This document shows positions 9,248 to 19,420 of a stretch of DNA of 64,000 nucleotides, piece by piece (the stretch's first letter is position 1; each line of letters begins with the position of its first letter). A program made the translations under genes and the position numbers. This stretch comes from an uncultured Bacteroides sp. GTDB taxonomy: Bacteria > Bacteroidota > Bacteroidia > Bacteroidales > Bacteroidaceae. Below the pieces are notes generated by a model. The model had not been told where the DNA came from, did not search any database, and saw only the letters and a list, made by a program, of their open reading frames with translations. The stretch is taken from NCBI GenBank assembly GCA_947074275.1, contig CAMTPA010000002.1, forward strand, positions 1 to 64,000. The letters run 5' to 3'.

Positions 9248-10759
9248 TTATTCGCTTATCAGCTTGAATGCCATAGGCAAGTAGGCCACAATGTCGCTTG
9301 CGGTCATTCCCGTTTCGCCCAATTTCTTTTTAGCCAAGTCGCCTGCCAATCCGTGTGCAAAGACACCCATTTTGCAACAATCCTCTGCCGCATAACCTTG
9401 TGCCAGCAGTGCCAGCAAAACACCCGTTAGCACATCGCCACTTCCTCCCGTAGCCATTCCCGGGTTTCCAGTAGGGTTGAAGTAATAGCTGCTCGATGGT
9501 GTGATGATGGCTGTGTAGGCTCCTTTCAGCACAATGTAGACTTGTGCAGTTCGTGCTAATTCGGCGGCTTTGCTCAGTCTCTCAAATGAGTTTTGGCACT
9601 TACCCACCAAACGCTCCAGCTCTTTGGGGTGGGGGGTGAGGATAGAACCTTTGGGTAGTGTGCTGATGCACGAGCGATTGTTCGACAGGATATTCAACCC
9701 ATCGGCATCTACGATGATTGGCGATTGGCACTCTTTGATTTGTTCTAAAAAAGCAGCTTCGGTCAGTTCGCTCTGTCCCAGTCCGGGGCCTATTGCCACG
9801 GCGCGATAATCGTCGGTGTCGGTGGCTTCGCCAAATATTCTTTCGTGCAGGTCGTTTTCTACCATTGCTTCGGGCACGGATGTTTGCAAAATCACGTTAT
9901 TGCCAAAAGGTGCGTGAATGGTGAGTAATCCCACACCAGAGCGCAAACAGGCTTTTGCTGCCAGCACCGATGCGCCCGCCATACCGTAAGAGCCTGCTAT
10001 GAGCAAAGCGTGCCCAAACAGTCCTTTGTGCGCAAACTTAGGGCGTGTTTTTACGAGTGGTTGTATGTCGTCCAGTTCCAAAATCGAGTAGTTAGAGTCA
10101 ATCTCTTCGATGCCCTCTTTGCTCAGCCCTATATCCACCAAGTCCCAGTCGCCTATTAGTTCGGCATTTTCGGCAAACAAAAACGATAGTTTTGGCATTT
10201 GCAGGCTTAGGGTCACATCCGCTTTCACAATGTTGGCTCTCACGTTAAACGAGTTGTCCTCGCCCATCAGCCCCGACGGAATATCGATAGATACGATGGT
10301 AGCAGACGAAGAGTTGATAAGCTTCACCACGGCAGCAAACCCACCACTAAGGGGTTTGTTCAGCCCCGAACCAAACAAACCATCTATCACCAAATGGTCG
10401 GGTGTAATGGTGGGGGGCACAAACTGGTTGATGATTTCGTGAAAGGTCACTTCAGGCATCATTTGCAGCAGCTCCTTGTTGTATTCGCAATCGGCCGACA
10501 GCTTGTTTTTGGTATTAAATAAGTACACCTCTACGCGATACTCTTTTTCGCACAACATTCGTGCTACTGCCAATGCGTCTCCACCGTTGTTGCCCGGGCC
10601 TGCAAAAACCATAACGGGCATATCGGAATCCCAACGCTCAGCAATGGCTTCGGTTAGTGCCGTGGCTGCACGCTCCATCAGGTCGATAGAGCTTATGCCT
10701 TCGTTTTCTATTGTGTAAGCATCTAAGTTTTTGATGCTGCTTGTAGGGAATATTTTCAT
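9248..10759 (-). CDS. nnrD: Bifunctional NAD(P)H-hydrate epimerase / ADP-dependent NAD(P)H-hydrate dehydratase (start revised from 10801)
   Basis: FAGPGNNGGDALAVAR (YjeF_N) and GNPGMATGGSGDVLTG (carbohydrate kinase-like); -7 element overlaps the longer start. Confidence 0.92.
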   Translation of the reverse strand: MKIFPTSSIKNLDAYTIENEGISSIDLMERAATALTEAIAERWDSDMPVMVFAGPGNNGGDALAVARMLCEKEYRVEVYLFNTKNKLSADCEYNKELLQMMPEVTFHEIINQFVPPTITPDHLVIDGLFGSGLNKPLSGGFAAVVKLINSSSATIVSIDIPSGLMGEDNSFNVRANIVKADVTLSLQMPKLSFLFAENAELIGDWDLVDIGLSKEGIEEIDSNYSILELDDIQPLVKTRPKFAHKGLFGHALLIAGSYGMAGASVLAAKACLRSGVGLLTIHAPFGNNVILQTSVPEAMVENDLHERIFGEATDTDDYRAVAIGPGLGQSELTEAAFLEQIKECQSPIIVDADGLNILSNNRSCISTLPKGSILTPHPKELERLVGKCQNSFERLSKAAELARTAQVYIVLKGAYTAIITPSSSYYFNPTGNPGMATGGSGDVLTGVLLALLAQGYAAEDCCKMGVFAHGLAGDLAKKKLGETGMTASDIVAYLPMAFKLISE

Positions 10760-10782
10760 TACTTTCCTGTCTAATCTGTTAA

Positions 10783-10950
10783 ATGAGTCACAAATATACA
10801 ATTTCCGTAGAAGATAAAGTCGTTTTCACCCTGCTAACTATTTCTATACGTTCTATTGTTTATGCTCAAGGCCAAATATGCGATGTGGTTAGTCTTGATA
10901 AACCGACTACACACAAAGAACTTTTTCCTTTCGATGATTGTTTCAAATAA
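10783..10950 (+). CDS. Candidate 55-aa ORF (MSHKYTISVEDKVVFTLLTISIRSIVYAQGQICDVVSLDKPTTHKELFPFDDCFK)
   Basis: Uninterrupted ATG-TAA frame in the gap before the ferritin-like gene; too short for the supplied track. Confidence 0.25.
   Translation: MSHKYTISVEDKVVFTLLTISIRSIVYAQGQICDVVSLDKPTTHKELFPFDDCFK
10789..10798 (-). promoter_or_regulatory. -7 element TATATTTGTG for the NAD(P)H-hydrate repair gene
   Basis: TAnnTTTG on minus strand, 30 nt upstream of revised start 10759. Confidence 0.5.
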
Positions 10951-10979
10951 ATTCATAATTAATTAAAAATCATACGACT

Positions 10980-11519
10980 ATGGCAAATAGAGAAAAAAGC
11001 ATTAAGCTATTGAACAAGGGTGTAGCAAAAGAGATTGAGACTGTATTGCAATACCTCTATTTTCAATTTCATTTCGAAGACAAAGGATATACTCATTTGG
11101 CAAAATTATTCAAAAGCGTAGCTATCAAAGAGATGATGCACATTGATATGCTTTCCGACAGGATTCTATTCCTGAAGGGTGATGTGATAATGAAGCCCGT
11201 TTCGGACATTGTTTATTTGGAAAAGAAAGATAATAAGATAGATCTCGATATAAAGAAAGTGCTTCAGATAGCTGCCGATATGGAAAGCAAAACGGTGGAC
11301 TTATACAACGACTTTGCAAAACAATGTGGCGAAGAGGGCGATGCTACATCTAAACGATTGTTTGAAAAACTGATAGAGATTGAAGAAGAACATCAAGATA
11401 CGTTTGATATTGAAGGTGATAATTACGAAAAATTTGGTGATACTTATTTGGCTTTGCAAACCATACAGCGTGTGCAAGGAAACGATGAAGATGGACATAC
11501 CGATGTGGGTATGAGCTAA
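10980..11519 (+). CDS. Ferritin-like / bacterioferritin-type protein
   Basis: Four-helix ferritin-like pattern with EIETVLQYLYFQFHFE, KEMMHIDML and EIEEEHQDTFD. Confidence 0.82.
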   Translation: MANREKSIKLLNKGVAKEIETVLQYLYFQFHFEDKGYTHLAKLFKSVAIKEMMHIDMLSDRILFLKGDVIMKPVSDIVYLEKKDNKIDLDIKKVLQIAADMESKTVDLYNDFAKQCGEEGDATSKRLFEKLIEIEEEHQDTFDIEGDNYEKFGDTYLALQTIQRVQGNDEDGHTDVGMS

Positions 11520-11535
11520 CTCTGAGCTCGATTTA

Positions 11536-11623
11536 GTTTCACCCTGTTGAAACAAAAGTTTCTCCCCCTTGGAACTAAAGTTTCACGGCCTTGAAACAAC
11601 AGTTTCATCGAACAGAAACTGAT
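11536..11623. repeat. Four tandem 22-bp units, GTTTC-N8-GAAAC-N4
   Basis: Units at 11536, 11558, 11580 and 11602; arms conserved (one GGAAC variant), N8 and N4 variable. Confidence 0.85.
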
Positions 11624-11675
11624 GAAACTGTTTAGGTTTGATAAATTGTTTTTGTTTACTGAGCGCATTAAATAC

Positions 11676-11706
11676 AAAAAGCCTGACAAATGTCAGGCTT
11701 TTTTAT
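11676..11706. terminator. Bidirectional terminator between ferritin-like gene and clpB
   Basis: AGCCTGACA-AA-TGTCAGGCT flanked by A and T runs. Confidence 0.88.
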
Positions 11707-11722
11707 GAGTATAAAGGTAGTG

Positions 11723-14311
11723 TCAATTGCTGAATGTCAGCTCTGTACCATCGCTTTGCACAATGATGGGGCGAGTTCTATCTACCTCTTGTGCCAACAG
11801 CTTCTTCGACAAGTCGTTTAGCAAATAGCGTTGTATCGCTCTCTTCACTGGGCGTGCACCAAATTCGGGGTCGAAACCAGCTTTTGATATAAAATCCAAA
11901 GCCTCTTCGGTCAGCTCCAAGTCAACACCATTTTCGGCAAGCATCTTCTGAACAGCGTGAATTTGAAGTCCCACGATTTCCTTAATCTCTGTTTCGTTGA
12001 GAGGTAAGAACATAATGGTCTCATCAATACGATTCAAAAACTCAGGGCGAATGTTTTTTTTCAGCATATTCAGCACCTCTTGTTTGGTTTCTTCAATCAC
12101 CTGCTCCTTGTTTTCACCGTGCAGATTTTCCATCTGAGCCTGTATGAAGTGGCTACCCATATTCGAGGTCATAATGATGATGGTGTTCTTGAAATTGACT
12201 ACACGTCCTTTGTTATCGGTCAGTCGTCCATCATCGAGCACTTGGAGCAGGATGTTGAACACGTCGGGGTGTGCTTTCTCAATTTCATCAAACAATACTA
12301 CCGAGTAAGGTTTACGGCGAATCGCCTCTGTCAGTTGTCCACCTTCATCGTAACCCACATATCCGGGAGGTGCTCCAACCAATCGCGATACACTGTGTTT
12401 CTCTTGATATTCGCTCATGTCAATGCGTGTCATCATCGAGTCGTCATCAAACAAAAACTCAGCAAGAGCCTTTGCCAACTCTGTTTTTCCCACACCCGTA
12501 GTGCCCAAGAAGATGAAAGAACCAATGGGGCGTTTGGGGTCTTGCAAGCCAGCACGACTACGACGCACAGCGTCCGACACCGCGGCGATGGCCTCGTCTT
12601 GTCCTATCACACGCTGGTGCAACTCGTCTTCGAGGTGTAGCAGCTTGTCTTTTTCGCTTTGCAGCATTTTATTCACAGGGATACCCGTCCAGCGCGACAC
12701 AACATCGGCTATGTCTTCCGCATCTACCTCTTCTTTTATCATTGCTTTGTCGCCCTGCATCTGGCGAAGCTCTGCTTGAAACTCTTCTATCTCTTTATCC
12801 AGTTCGCCCAACTTACTGTAACGAATCATTGCTACTTTTTCGTAGTCGCCTTCACGTTCGGCTTTGTCGGCTTCAAACTTCAGATTTTCAATTTGCACCT
12901 TGTTTTCTTGGATTTTGTCCATCAGGGTTTTTTCGCTTTGCCATTTTGCTTTCAGCGATTTTTCTTGGTCTTTCAAGTCGGCAAGCTCTTTGCTGATGGT
13001 GTCCATCTTGGGCTTATCCTTTTCGCGTTTGATGGCTTCACGTTCTATTTCGAGTTGACGAATGCGACGTGATATTTCATCCAGCTCTTCGGGAAGCGAA
13101 TCTACCTCCATACGTAGTTTAGATGCCGCCTCGTCCATCAAGTCGATAGCTTTGTCGGGCAAGAAACGGTCGGTGATGTATCGGCTGCTCAGCTCTACGG
13201 CGGCAATTATCGCATCGTCTTTGATGCGCACGTGGTGGTGGTTTTCGTAGCGTTCTTTCAATCCGCGAAGGATGGAAATGGTGCTCAATGTGTCAGGTTC
13301 ATCTACTTGCACTATCTGAAAACGACGTTCAAGAGCTTTGTCTTTTTCAAAATACTTTTGATATTCGTCGAGTGTGGTAGCTCCAATCGAACGCAGTTCG
13401 CCACGCGCTAATGCAGGTTTCAGTATATTGGCCGCATCCATTGCACCCTCGCCCTTGCCAGCTCCTACAAGGGTGTGTATCTCGTCGATAAAAAGAATGA
13501 TGTCTCCTTCCGACTTTTTTACCTCATTCACTACCGATTTCAATCGTTCTTCAAATTCGCCTTTAAACTTGGCTCCTGCCACCAGTGCGCCCATATCGAG
13601 TGAATAGATGGTTTTGTTTTTTAAGTTTTCGGGCACATCGCCACGCAATATACGGTGGGCCAATCCCTCTACGATGGCTGTTTTTCCTGTACCGGGTTCG
13701 CCTATCAATATAGGATTGTTTTTGGTTCGTCTGCTCAATATCTGGAGCACACGGCGTATTTCATCATCGCGCCCTATCACGGGGTCGAGCTTGCCTGTGC
13801 GGGCAGCTTCGTTTAAATTGATGGCATATTTTTCGAGTGATTGATAAGTCTCTTCACTCGATTGTGAGGTCACTTTTTCTCCTTTTCTCAAATCGGCGAT
13901 AGCTGCACGCAGCTCTTTTTCACTCATCCCTGCATCTTTCAGTATGGTAGATGCCGTGCTCTTCACGTGTAGCAAAGCCAAAAGAATGGCTTCGAGCGAA
14001 ACAAACTCATCGCCCATTTCTTTAGAGTATTGATTGGCTTTTTGAAGCACTTCGTTCGACTCTCTGCTCAAATAAGGTTCACCACCCGACACTTTGGGAA
14101 GAGATTCTATCTGTTTGTTAATAACCAAAGCTATCTGTTGGCCGTTTACACCTAACTTTTGGAAGATAAAATTGGTTACGTTCTCACCTACTTTCATCAA
14201 GCCTGCCATTAAATGCACAGGTTCGATAGACTGTTGCCCGTTGGCATTCACCAAATTGATAGCCTCCTGAACAGCCTCTTGAGATTTAATTGTAAAGTTG
14301 TTAAAATTCAT
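11723..14311 (-). CDS. clpB: ATP-dependent chaperone ClpB
   Basis: Two AAA+ modules ([29 protein letters not shown]), ClpB middle region. Confidence 0.98.
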   Translation of the reverse strand: MNFNNFTIKSQEAVQEAINLVNANGQQSIEPVHLMAGLMKVGENVTNFIFQKLGVNGQQIALVINKQIESLPKVSGGEPYLSRESNEVLQKANQYSKEMGDEFVSLEAILLALLHVKSTASTILKDAGMSEKELRAAIADLRKGEKVTSQSSEETYQSLEKYAINLNEAARTGKLDPVIGRDDEIRRVLQILSRRTKNNPILIGEPGTGKTAIVEGLAHRILRGDVPENLKNKTIYSLDMGALVAGAKFKGEFEERLKSVVNEVKKSEGDIILFIDEIHTLVGAGKGEGAMDAANILKPALARGELRSIGATTLDEYQKYFEKDKALERRFQIVQVDEPDTLSTISILRGLKERYENHHHVRIKDDAIIAAVELSSRYITDRFLPDKAIDLMDEAASKLRMEVDSLPEELDEISRRIRQLEIEREAIKREKDKPKMDTISKELADLKDQEKSLKAKWQSEKTLMDKIQENKVQIENLKFEADKAEREGDYEKVAMIRYSKLGELDKEIEEFQAELRQMQGDKAMIKEEVDAEDIADVVSRWTGIPVNKMLQSEKDKLLHLEDELHQRVIGQDEAIAAVSDAVRRSRAGLQDPKRPIGSFIFLGTTGVGKTELAKALAEFLFDDDSMMTRIDMSEYQEKHSVSRLVGAPPGYVGYDEGGQLTEAIRRKPYSVVLFDEIEKAHPDVFNILLQVLDDGRLTDNKGRVVNFKNTIIIMTSNMGSHFIQAQMENLHGENKEQVIEETKQEVLNMLKKNIRPEFLNRIDETIMFLPLNETEIKEIVGLQIHAVQKMLAENGVDLELTEEALDFISKAGFDPEFGARPVKRAIQRYLLNDLSKKLLAQEVDRTRPIIVQSDGTELTFSN

Positions 14312-14579
14312 ATTGTATTATCTCCTTTAAATTTCATTTTTTTATAACGCTTTATTGTGCGCAAAAGATTTGCCATTGTCCGATTTCTGCCTATTTTTCA
14401 GCTTTTTAAGTTAATGGATTGACATTTTGTCATATTATTTTATGTGCAGTGCTTGCTGTTCTGATAAATTGAATCATAGATAAACGCCTTTTGCCCTCAA
14501 AAAAACGAGATTGATGTATCGACCAACTAAAAGGATTGTTGTATCTTTATCCACTCAAAAACAAATAATACATAAGTTT

Positions 14580-15167
14580 ATGATGACAGAAGAAGAGGAA
14601 TTGAAATTACCCGCTAACGTAATATTAATAGATGTAGCCTATCTCAACTTTATGATAGGAGATATGAAAAGATACTTTGAACGCAAACTAAACCGCACTT
14701 TACAGCAGATAGATTTGGCTTTGTTCATCGAATATTTGGCGATGGATGTCAAATATCAGGTAGGTGACAATGAAACACAGGTCTTGTTGATTTACAATAA
14801 TGAGAATACTAAAATCGTAAATACCAAACCATCGGATATAAGCAATGAGTTGGACGGAATGGCTTTTTCGGGCGATTTAGGTGAGTTTATCTTTGCTGGT
14901 GTGCCCTGCGAAGATATGGTTACAATTGATGAGCTGGTTCTCGATATATTACGTGTCGTTATAGACTCAACCGAGGTGCAACGAATTATCGTGCTCGCAG
15001 CGGACAAAAGCTATGATGCGGAAGTTATCGACTTGCTCGATACGGTAGAAAACAAGGAAGTGATTCAATATCGTATGAACGAATCAACCGATCGCATTTC
15101 ATACCATTGGGAGTTATTGGTGTTTCCTGTAATGCAGGCACTGGGCATTCAGCCCGATGAAATTTAG
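14580..15167 (+). CDS. Conserved hypothetical (DUF6621-like; ORF extends to 14511)
   Basis: Start MMTEEEELKLPANVILIDVAYLNF preferred. Confidence 0.65.
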   Translation: MMTEEEELKLPANVILIDVAYLNFMIGDMKRYFERKLNRTLQQIDLALFIEYLAMDVKYQVGDNETQVLLIYNNENTKIVNTKPSDISNELDGMAFSGDLGEFIFAGVPCEDMVTIDELVLDILRVVIDSTEVQRIIVLAADKSYDAEVIDLLDTVENKEVIQYRMNESTDRISYHWELLVFPVMQALGIQPDEI

Positions 15168-15194
15168 GAAATAACAAACATCATCGCCTGTGTT

Positions 15195-16091
15195 ATGTCC
15201 GACTTTCGATTGAGAGTATTTCAGAGTGTAGCCAAGAACCTAAGTTTTACTAAGGCCTCGCACGAGTTGTATATCAGCCAGCCTGCTATATCTAAACATA
15301 TACAAGAGTTGGAGGCTTGTTATCAAACACGCTTGTTTGATAGGCAAGGAAGTAAAATTTCACTGACCGAAGCTGGGAAATTGTTATTGGAACACAGTGA
15401 ACGCATACTCGATGCCTACAAGCAGCTGGAATATGAAATGCACCTGCTCAATGGCGAATATACAGGCGAGCTTCGGCTGGGAGCAAGTACTACAATTTCT
15501 CAGTACGTGCTTCCGCTGTTTTTGGGCAATTTCGTGCGGAAGTTTCCTCGAGTAAACCTGTCGGTAATGAGTGGAAACTCACGTACTATCGAGGCTGCTT
15601 TGCAAGAAAATCGCATCGACTTAGGATTGGTTGAGGGAGTTTTTCGTTTGCCCAATTTGAAATATACTACTTTTCTTAAAGATGAAATTGTGGCTGTGAT
15701 AAGTACGCAAAGCAAACTTATTGTGCCCGATGAGATAACACCACAGCAACTTATAGAGCTTCCGCTTGTGATGCGTGAACGTGGTTCGGGTACACTCGAT
15801 GTGATAGAACGCGCTTTATTGGCCCATCGAATCAAACTCTCTTCACTTCGTGTGTTGATGTATCTTGGAAGCACCGAAAGCATAAAACTGTTTTTAGAAT
15901 ATACCGATTGCATCGGGTTGGTCTCTGTGCGTTCGGTCACCAAAGAGTTGGCGGCAGGCGTGCTGCGCATAGTCGATATAAAAGATATGGCAATGAATCG
16001 CGATTTCTGCTTTGTGCAGCAGCAAGGACAAGAAGGCGCACTACCACACTTGTTTGCCCAATTTGCCATAAGCCACAGCAAAAAACTTTGA
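15195..16091 (+). CDS. LysR-family transcriptional regulator
   Basis: N-terminal HTH (FRLRVFQSVAKNLSFTKASHELYISQPAISKHIQELE) and substrate-binding domain. Confidence 0.93.
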   Translation: MSDFRLRVFQSVAKNLSFTKASHELYISQPAISKHIQELEACYQTRLFDRQGSKISLTEAGKLLLEHSERILDAYKQLEYEMHLLNGEYTGELRLGASTTISQYVLPLFLGNFVRKFPRVNLSVMSGNSRTIEAALQENRIDLGLVEGVFRLPNLKYTTFLKDEIVAVISTQSKLIVPDEITPQQLIELPLVMRERGSGTLDVIERALLAHRIKLSSLRVLMYLGSTESIKLFLEYTDCIGLVSVRSVTKELAAGVLRIVDIKDMAMNRDFCFVQQQGQEGALPHLFAQFAISHSKKL

Positions 16092-16185
16092 TGAGAGTAG
16101 GGAGATGTGGTTATAATCTTAAAAAATAATAGTTATACCTGTTAATTTTAGCGGCATCTTCGATACGAATAGTCTATAATTTAAT

Positions 16186-16195
16186 TAGTTTTGCA
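16186..16195 (+). promoter_or_regulatory. -7 element TAGTTTTGCA upstream of the S9 peptidase
   Basis: TAnnTTTG-type match. Confidence 0.4.
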
Positions 16196-16227
16196 CAACT
16201 ATTATTTAACCCCCTCTCAATTATTAG

Positions 16228-18444
16228 GTGAAGATGAAGAAAATGTTTTTTCTACTATTGCTGTCGTTGAATATCTGTGCTATTGTGGCGCAAAGCAATG
16301 AAAAACTAAGTTTGAAAGATGTAGTGGATGGCAAGTATCGTCCCCAAACAATCCGAAACATTGTTCCGATGCCCGATGGAGAACATTATGCTCAAATGAA
16401 CAATGAAGGTACACAAATCACAAAATACTCTTTTAGAACTGGCGAGCCTGTCGAAGTGATATTTGATGTAAATAAAGCGCGTGAGGGTGGTTTTAAAACG
16501 TTTGATAGTTTTCTGTTCTCGCCCAAAGGAACAAAGCTCTTGATTGCTACCAACACGCAACCTATCTATCGTCATTCTACTGTTGCCGAATATTATCTTT
16601 ACCCTCTAAGCAGAAATACCGATGGAGTGACTACCAACAACAAGCTTGAAAAACTCTCGGATGGTGGTGCTCAACAAACACCCGTGTTCTCGCCCGATGA
16701 AACAATGGTAGCTTTTGTTCGCAACAACAATATCTATTTGGTGAAGATGCTTTATGGCAATAGCGAAAGCCAAGTGACCGAAGATGGTGAGTTTAATTCC
16801 ATTATCAACGGGCATCCCGATTGGGTTTACGAAGAGGAGTTTGGAATGAAAAATGCACTGGAGTTCAGTCCCGACAATTCGATGCTTGCATACATACGTT
16901 TTGATGAAACCAATGTGCCTACATTCGATTTTCAGCTTTTTGCGGGCGAAGCACCCAAGCAAAGCCAATACGAAGATTATCCTGGAAGCTACTCTTATAA
17001 ATATCCTAAGGCAGGACAAAAAAACTCGAATGTAGAAGTGCGTACGTTTGATATTAAATCGAAAGTAACACGTACAATGAAAGTTCCCGTGGATGCCGAT
17101 GGGTATATTCCGCGCATTCGCTTCACCGAAGATCCTACAAAACTGGTGGTGATGACTTTGAATCGCCATCAAAACAAATTTGATATGTATTATGTTGATC
17201 CACGCTCTACCGTAGCAAAATTGGTGCTTCGCGATGAATCACCTTATTATATCAACGATAATATTTTCGATAATATCCAATTCTATCCCGAAGGTTTTAG
17301 TTTTTTGAGCGAGAAGGATGGATTCCCTCAATTGTACTGGTATAGTCCTGGTGGAAATCTTCAGAAGCAAGTGACTAAGGGCGATTTTGAAGTGAAATCT
17401 TTTTTGGGATATGATGCCAAAAATGGTGATTTCTATTATATAAGCAATGAAGACAGCCCGATGCGACAAGCGGTGTATAAAGTTGATAAGAAAGGGAAAA
17501 AAACAAAATTGTCTCAACAAGAGGGGATGAACAATGCTATTTTTAGCCCCTCGATGCAGTATTATGTCAATACATACTCCAACTTGAATACACCTACTGT
17601 CACCACGCTGAACGACAACAACGGCAAAGTGCTGAAAACATTGATTGCGAACAATGAGCTTAAAGATAAGGTTGCAAATCAATCTCTTCCTCAAAAAGAT
17701 TTCTTCACTTTCAAAACCCCTAATGGCATTGAGCTAAATGGCTGGATGATGAAACCAACTGACTTTTCATCTAACAAAAAATACCCAGTTATTATGTTCC
17801 AATACAGTGGCCCCGGTTCGCAGCAGGTGTTAGACAGCTTTGGTGTAAGCTGGGAAACTTATATGGCTACACTCGGCTACATCGTGGTTTGTGTGGATGG
17901 TCGTGGCACAGGTGGTCGTGGAGCAGAGTTTCAAAAAAGCACCTATCTTAAACTGGGTGTGCAAGAAGCAGAAGACCAAGTGGCCACTGCTAAATATTTA
18001 GGCACATTGCCTTATGTGGATAAAAATCGTATCGGTATTTGGGGGTGGAGCTATGGCGGCTATACCACGTTGATGAGTATGAGCGAAGGCACGCCTGTGT
18101 TTAAAGCAGGGGTAGCAGTGGCTGCACCTACCGATTGGAAGTTTTACGATACAATTTATACGGAGCGATATATGCGTACGCCCAAAGAAAACCCGACGGG
18201 ATATAAAGCCTCTTCTGCTTTTGACAGAGCAAATAAACTGAATGGTAACTTGCTCATTATTCACGGTATGGCAGATGACAACGTGCATTTTCAAAATGCA
18301 GCAGAGTATTCCGAACATTTGGTGCAGCTCGATAAGCAATTTGACATGCAAATCTACACCAATCGCAATCACGGAATTTATGGCGGCAATACACGAAATC
18401 ATTTGTATCGTCGTATGACTAACTTCTTTTTGAATAATTTGTAA
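16228..18444 (+). CDS. S9 family peptidase, dipeptidyl peptidase IV-like
   Basis: Signal peptide, beta-propeller, GWSYGG nucleophile motif, C-terminal NHGIYGG. Confidence 0.93.
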   Translation: MKMKKMFFLLLLSLNICAIVAQSNEKLSLKDVVDGKYRPQTIRNIVPMPDGEHYAQMNNEGTQITKYSFRTGEPVEVIFDVNKAREGGFKTFDSFLFSPKGTKLLIATNTQPIYRHSTVAEYYLYPLSRNTDGVTTNNKLEKLSDGGAQQTPVFSPDETMVAFVRNNNIYLVKMLYGNSESQVTEDGEFNSIINGHPDWVYEEEFGMKNALEFSPDNSMLAYIRFDETNVPTFDFQLFAGEAPKQSQYEDYPGSYSYKYPKAGQKNSNVEVRTFDIKSKVTRTMKVPVDADGYIPRIRFTEDPTKLVVMTLNRHQNKFDMYYVDPRSTVAKLVLRDESPYYINDNIFDNIQFYPEGFSFLSEKDGFPQLYWYSPGGNLQKQVTKGDFEVKSFLGYDAKNGDFYYISNEDSPMRQAVYKVDKKGKKTKLSQQEGMNNAIFSPSMQYYVNTYSNLNTPTVTTLNDNNGKVLKTLIANNELKDKVANQSLPQKDFFTFKTPNGIELNGWMMKPTDFSSNKKYPVIMFQYSGPGSQQVLDSFGVSWETYMATLGYIVVCVDGRGTGGRGAEFQKSTYLKLGVQEAEDQVATAKYLGTLPYVDKNRIGIWGWSYGGYTTLMSMSEGTPVFKAGVAVAAPTDWKFYDTIYTERYMRTPKENPTGYKASSAFDRANKLNGNLLIIHGMADDNVHFQNAAEYSEHLVQLDKQFDMQIYTNRNHGIYGGNTRNHLYRRMTNFFLNNL

Positions 18445-19295
18445 TGAGCGAACGCGTGAAAAAGCCCGAATGGCTCAAAGTAAACTTCGGAGCCAATGGA
18501 CGCTATACTGATACAAAACGAATTGTAGACGAGCACAAATTGCATACGATATGTAGCAGTGGACGCTGTCCCAATGTTGGTGAATGTTGGGGCAAAGGAA
18601 CTGCTACATTTATGATTGGTGGTGATATTTGTACACGTAGTTGTAAGTTTTGCAATACTAAAACTGGAAAACCACAACCTCTAAATCCTCAAGAGCCAAC
18701 CTCTGTGGCTCAGTCCATCGCATTGATGAAGCTTTCTCACGCAGTTATTACTTCGGTAGATAGAGATGATTTGGATGATTTGGGTGCGTCTCATTGGGCT
18801 GTCACCATTCAAGAAATTAAGCGTCTGAATCCTGATATTACTATTGAAGTCTTGATTCCCGATTTTCAAGGAAGAACTAATTTAATAGAAAAAGTGGTGG
18901 AAGCTTCTCCCGATATTATTTCTCACAATATGGAAACAGTGCGTCGAATAAGTCCAATGGTGCGAAGTGCTGCCGATTACGATACCAGTCTGCTGGTGTT
19001 GCAGCGCATTGCCGAAACTGGTGTAGTAGCAAAAAGTGGCATAATGGTTGGGCTGGGCGAAACAGAAGCCGAAGTAGAAGAGTTGATGGATGATTTAATA
19101 AGAGTAGGCTGCCAAATACTGACAATTGGACAATACCTACAACCTACCTTGCGACACTATCCAGTTGCAGAATACATTCATCCACAGCAATTTGAGAAAT
19201 ATAAAAACACGGCATTAGATAAAGGGTTTTCAAAGGTAGAAAGTGCTCCTTTGGTGCGTTCGTCCTATCATGCCGATAAACACATCCTTAAATAA
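18444..19295 (+). CDS. lipA: Lipoyl synthase
   Basis: CPNVGECW and CTRSCKFC motifs. Confidence 0.97.
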   Translation: MSERVKKPEWLKVNFGANGRYTDTKRIVDEHKLHTICSSGRCPNVGECWGKGTATFMIGGDICTRSCKFCNTKTGKPQPLNPQEPTSVAQSIALMKLSHAVITSVDRDDLDDLGASHWAVTIQEIKRLNPDITIEVLIPDFQGRTNLIEKVVEASPDIISHNMETVRRISPMVRSAADYDTSLLVLQRIAETGVVAKSGIMVGLGETEAEVEELMDDLIRVGCQILTIGQYLQPTLRHYPVAEYIHPQQFEKYKNTALDKGFSKVESAPLVRSSYHADKHILK

Positions 19296-19324
19296 ACTCG
19301 ATTTAACTTTGAGAAATAAACTTT

Positions 19325-19420
19325 ATGAAGCGAAAAATAGTTGTTAGAGAGCAATCGTTTGAAAGAGTAAAACGAATTGATTGGTTAAGTATACAAAATA
19401 GGTTGAAAAATGAGGCGTAA
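19325..19420 (+). CDS. Candidate 31-aa basic small ORF (MKRKIVVREQSFERVKRIDWLSIQNRLKNEA)
   Basis: ATG-TAA ORF; its last 11 nt overlap the start of the next gene. Confidence 0.35.
   Translation: MKRKIVVREQSFERVKRIDWLSIQNRLKNEA

Noticed and set aside
11536-11623. CRISPR array interpretation of the 22-bp GTTTC/GAAAC units
   Set aside because: Conserved parts are only 5 bp, variable parts 4 and 8 bp, far from repeat/spacer lengths; no cas genes in the window.
12080-13844. Multiple plus-strand ORFs of 60-186 aa
   Set aside because: All antisense to clpB, which is unambiguous; no motifs.
14321-14328. Shine-Dalgarno-like AAAGGAGA upstream of clpB
   Set aside because: Short motif easily found by chance; Bacteroidetes rarely rely on SD sequences, so no claim is made.
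16125-16206. AATAATAGTT...AACTATTATT inverted repeat upstream of the S9 peptidase
   Set aside because: AT-rich 10-bp arms 62 bp apart are expected by chance in this composition.
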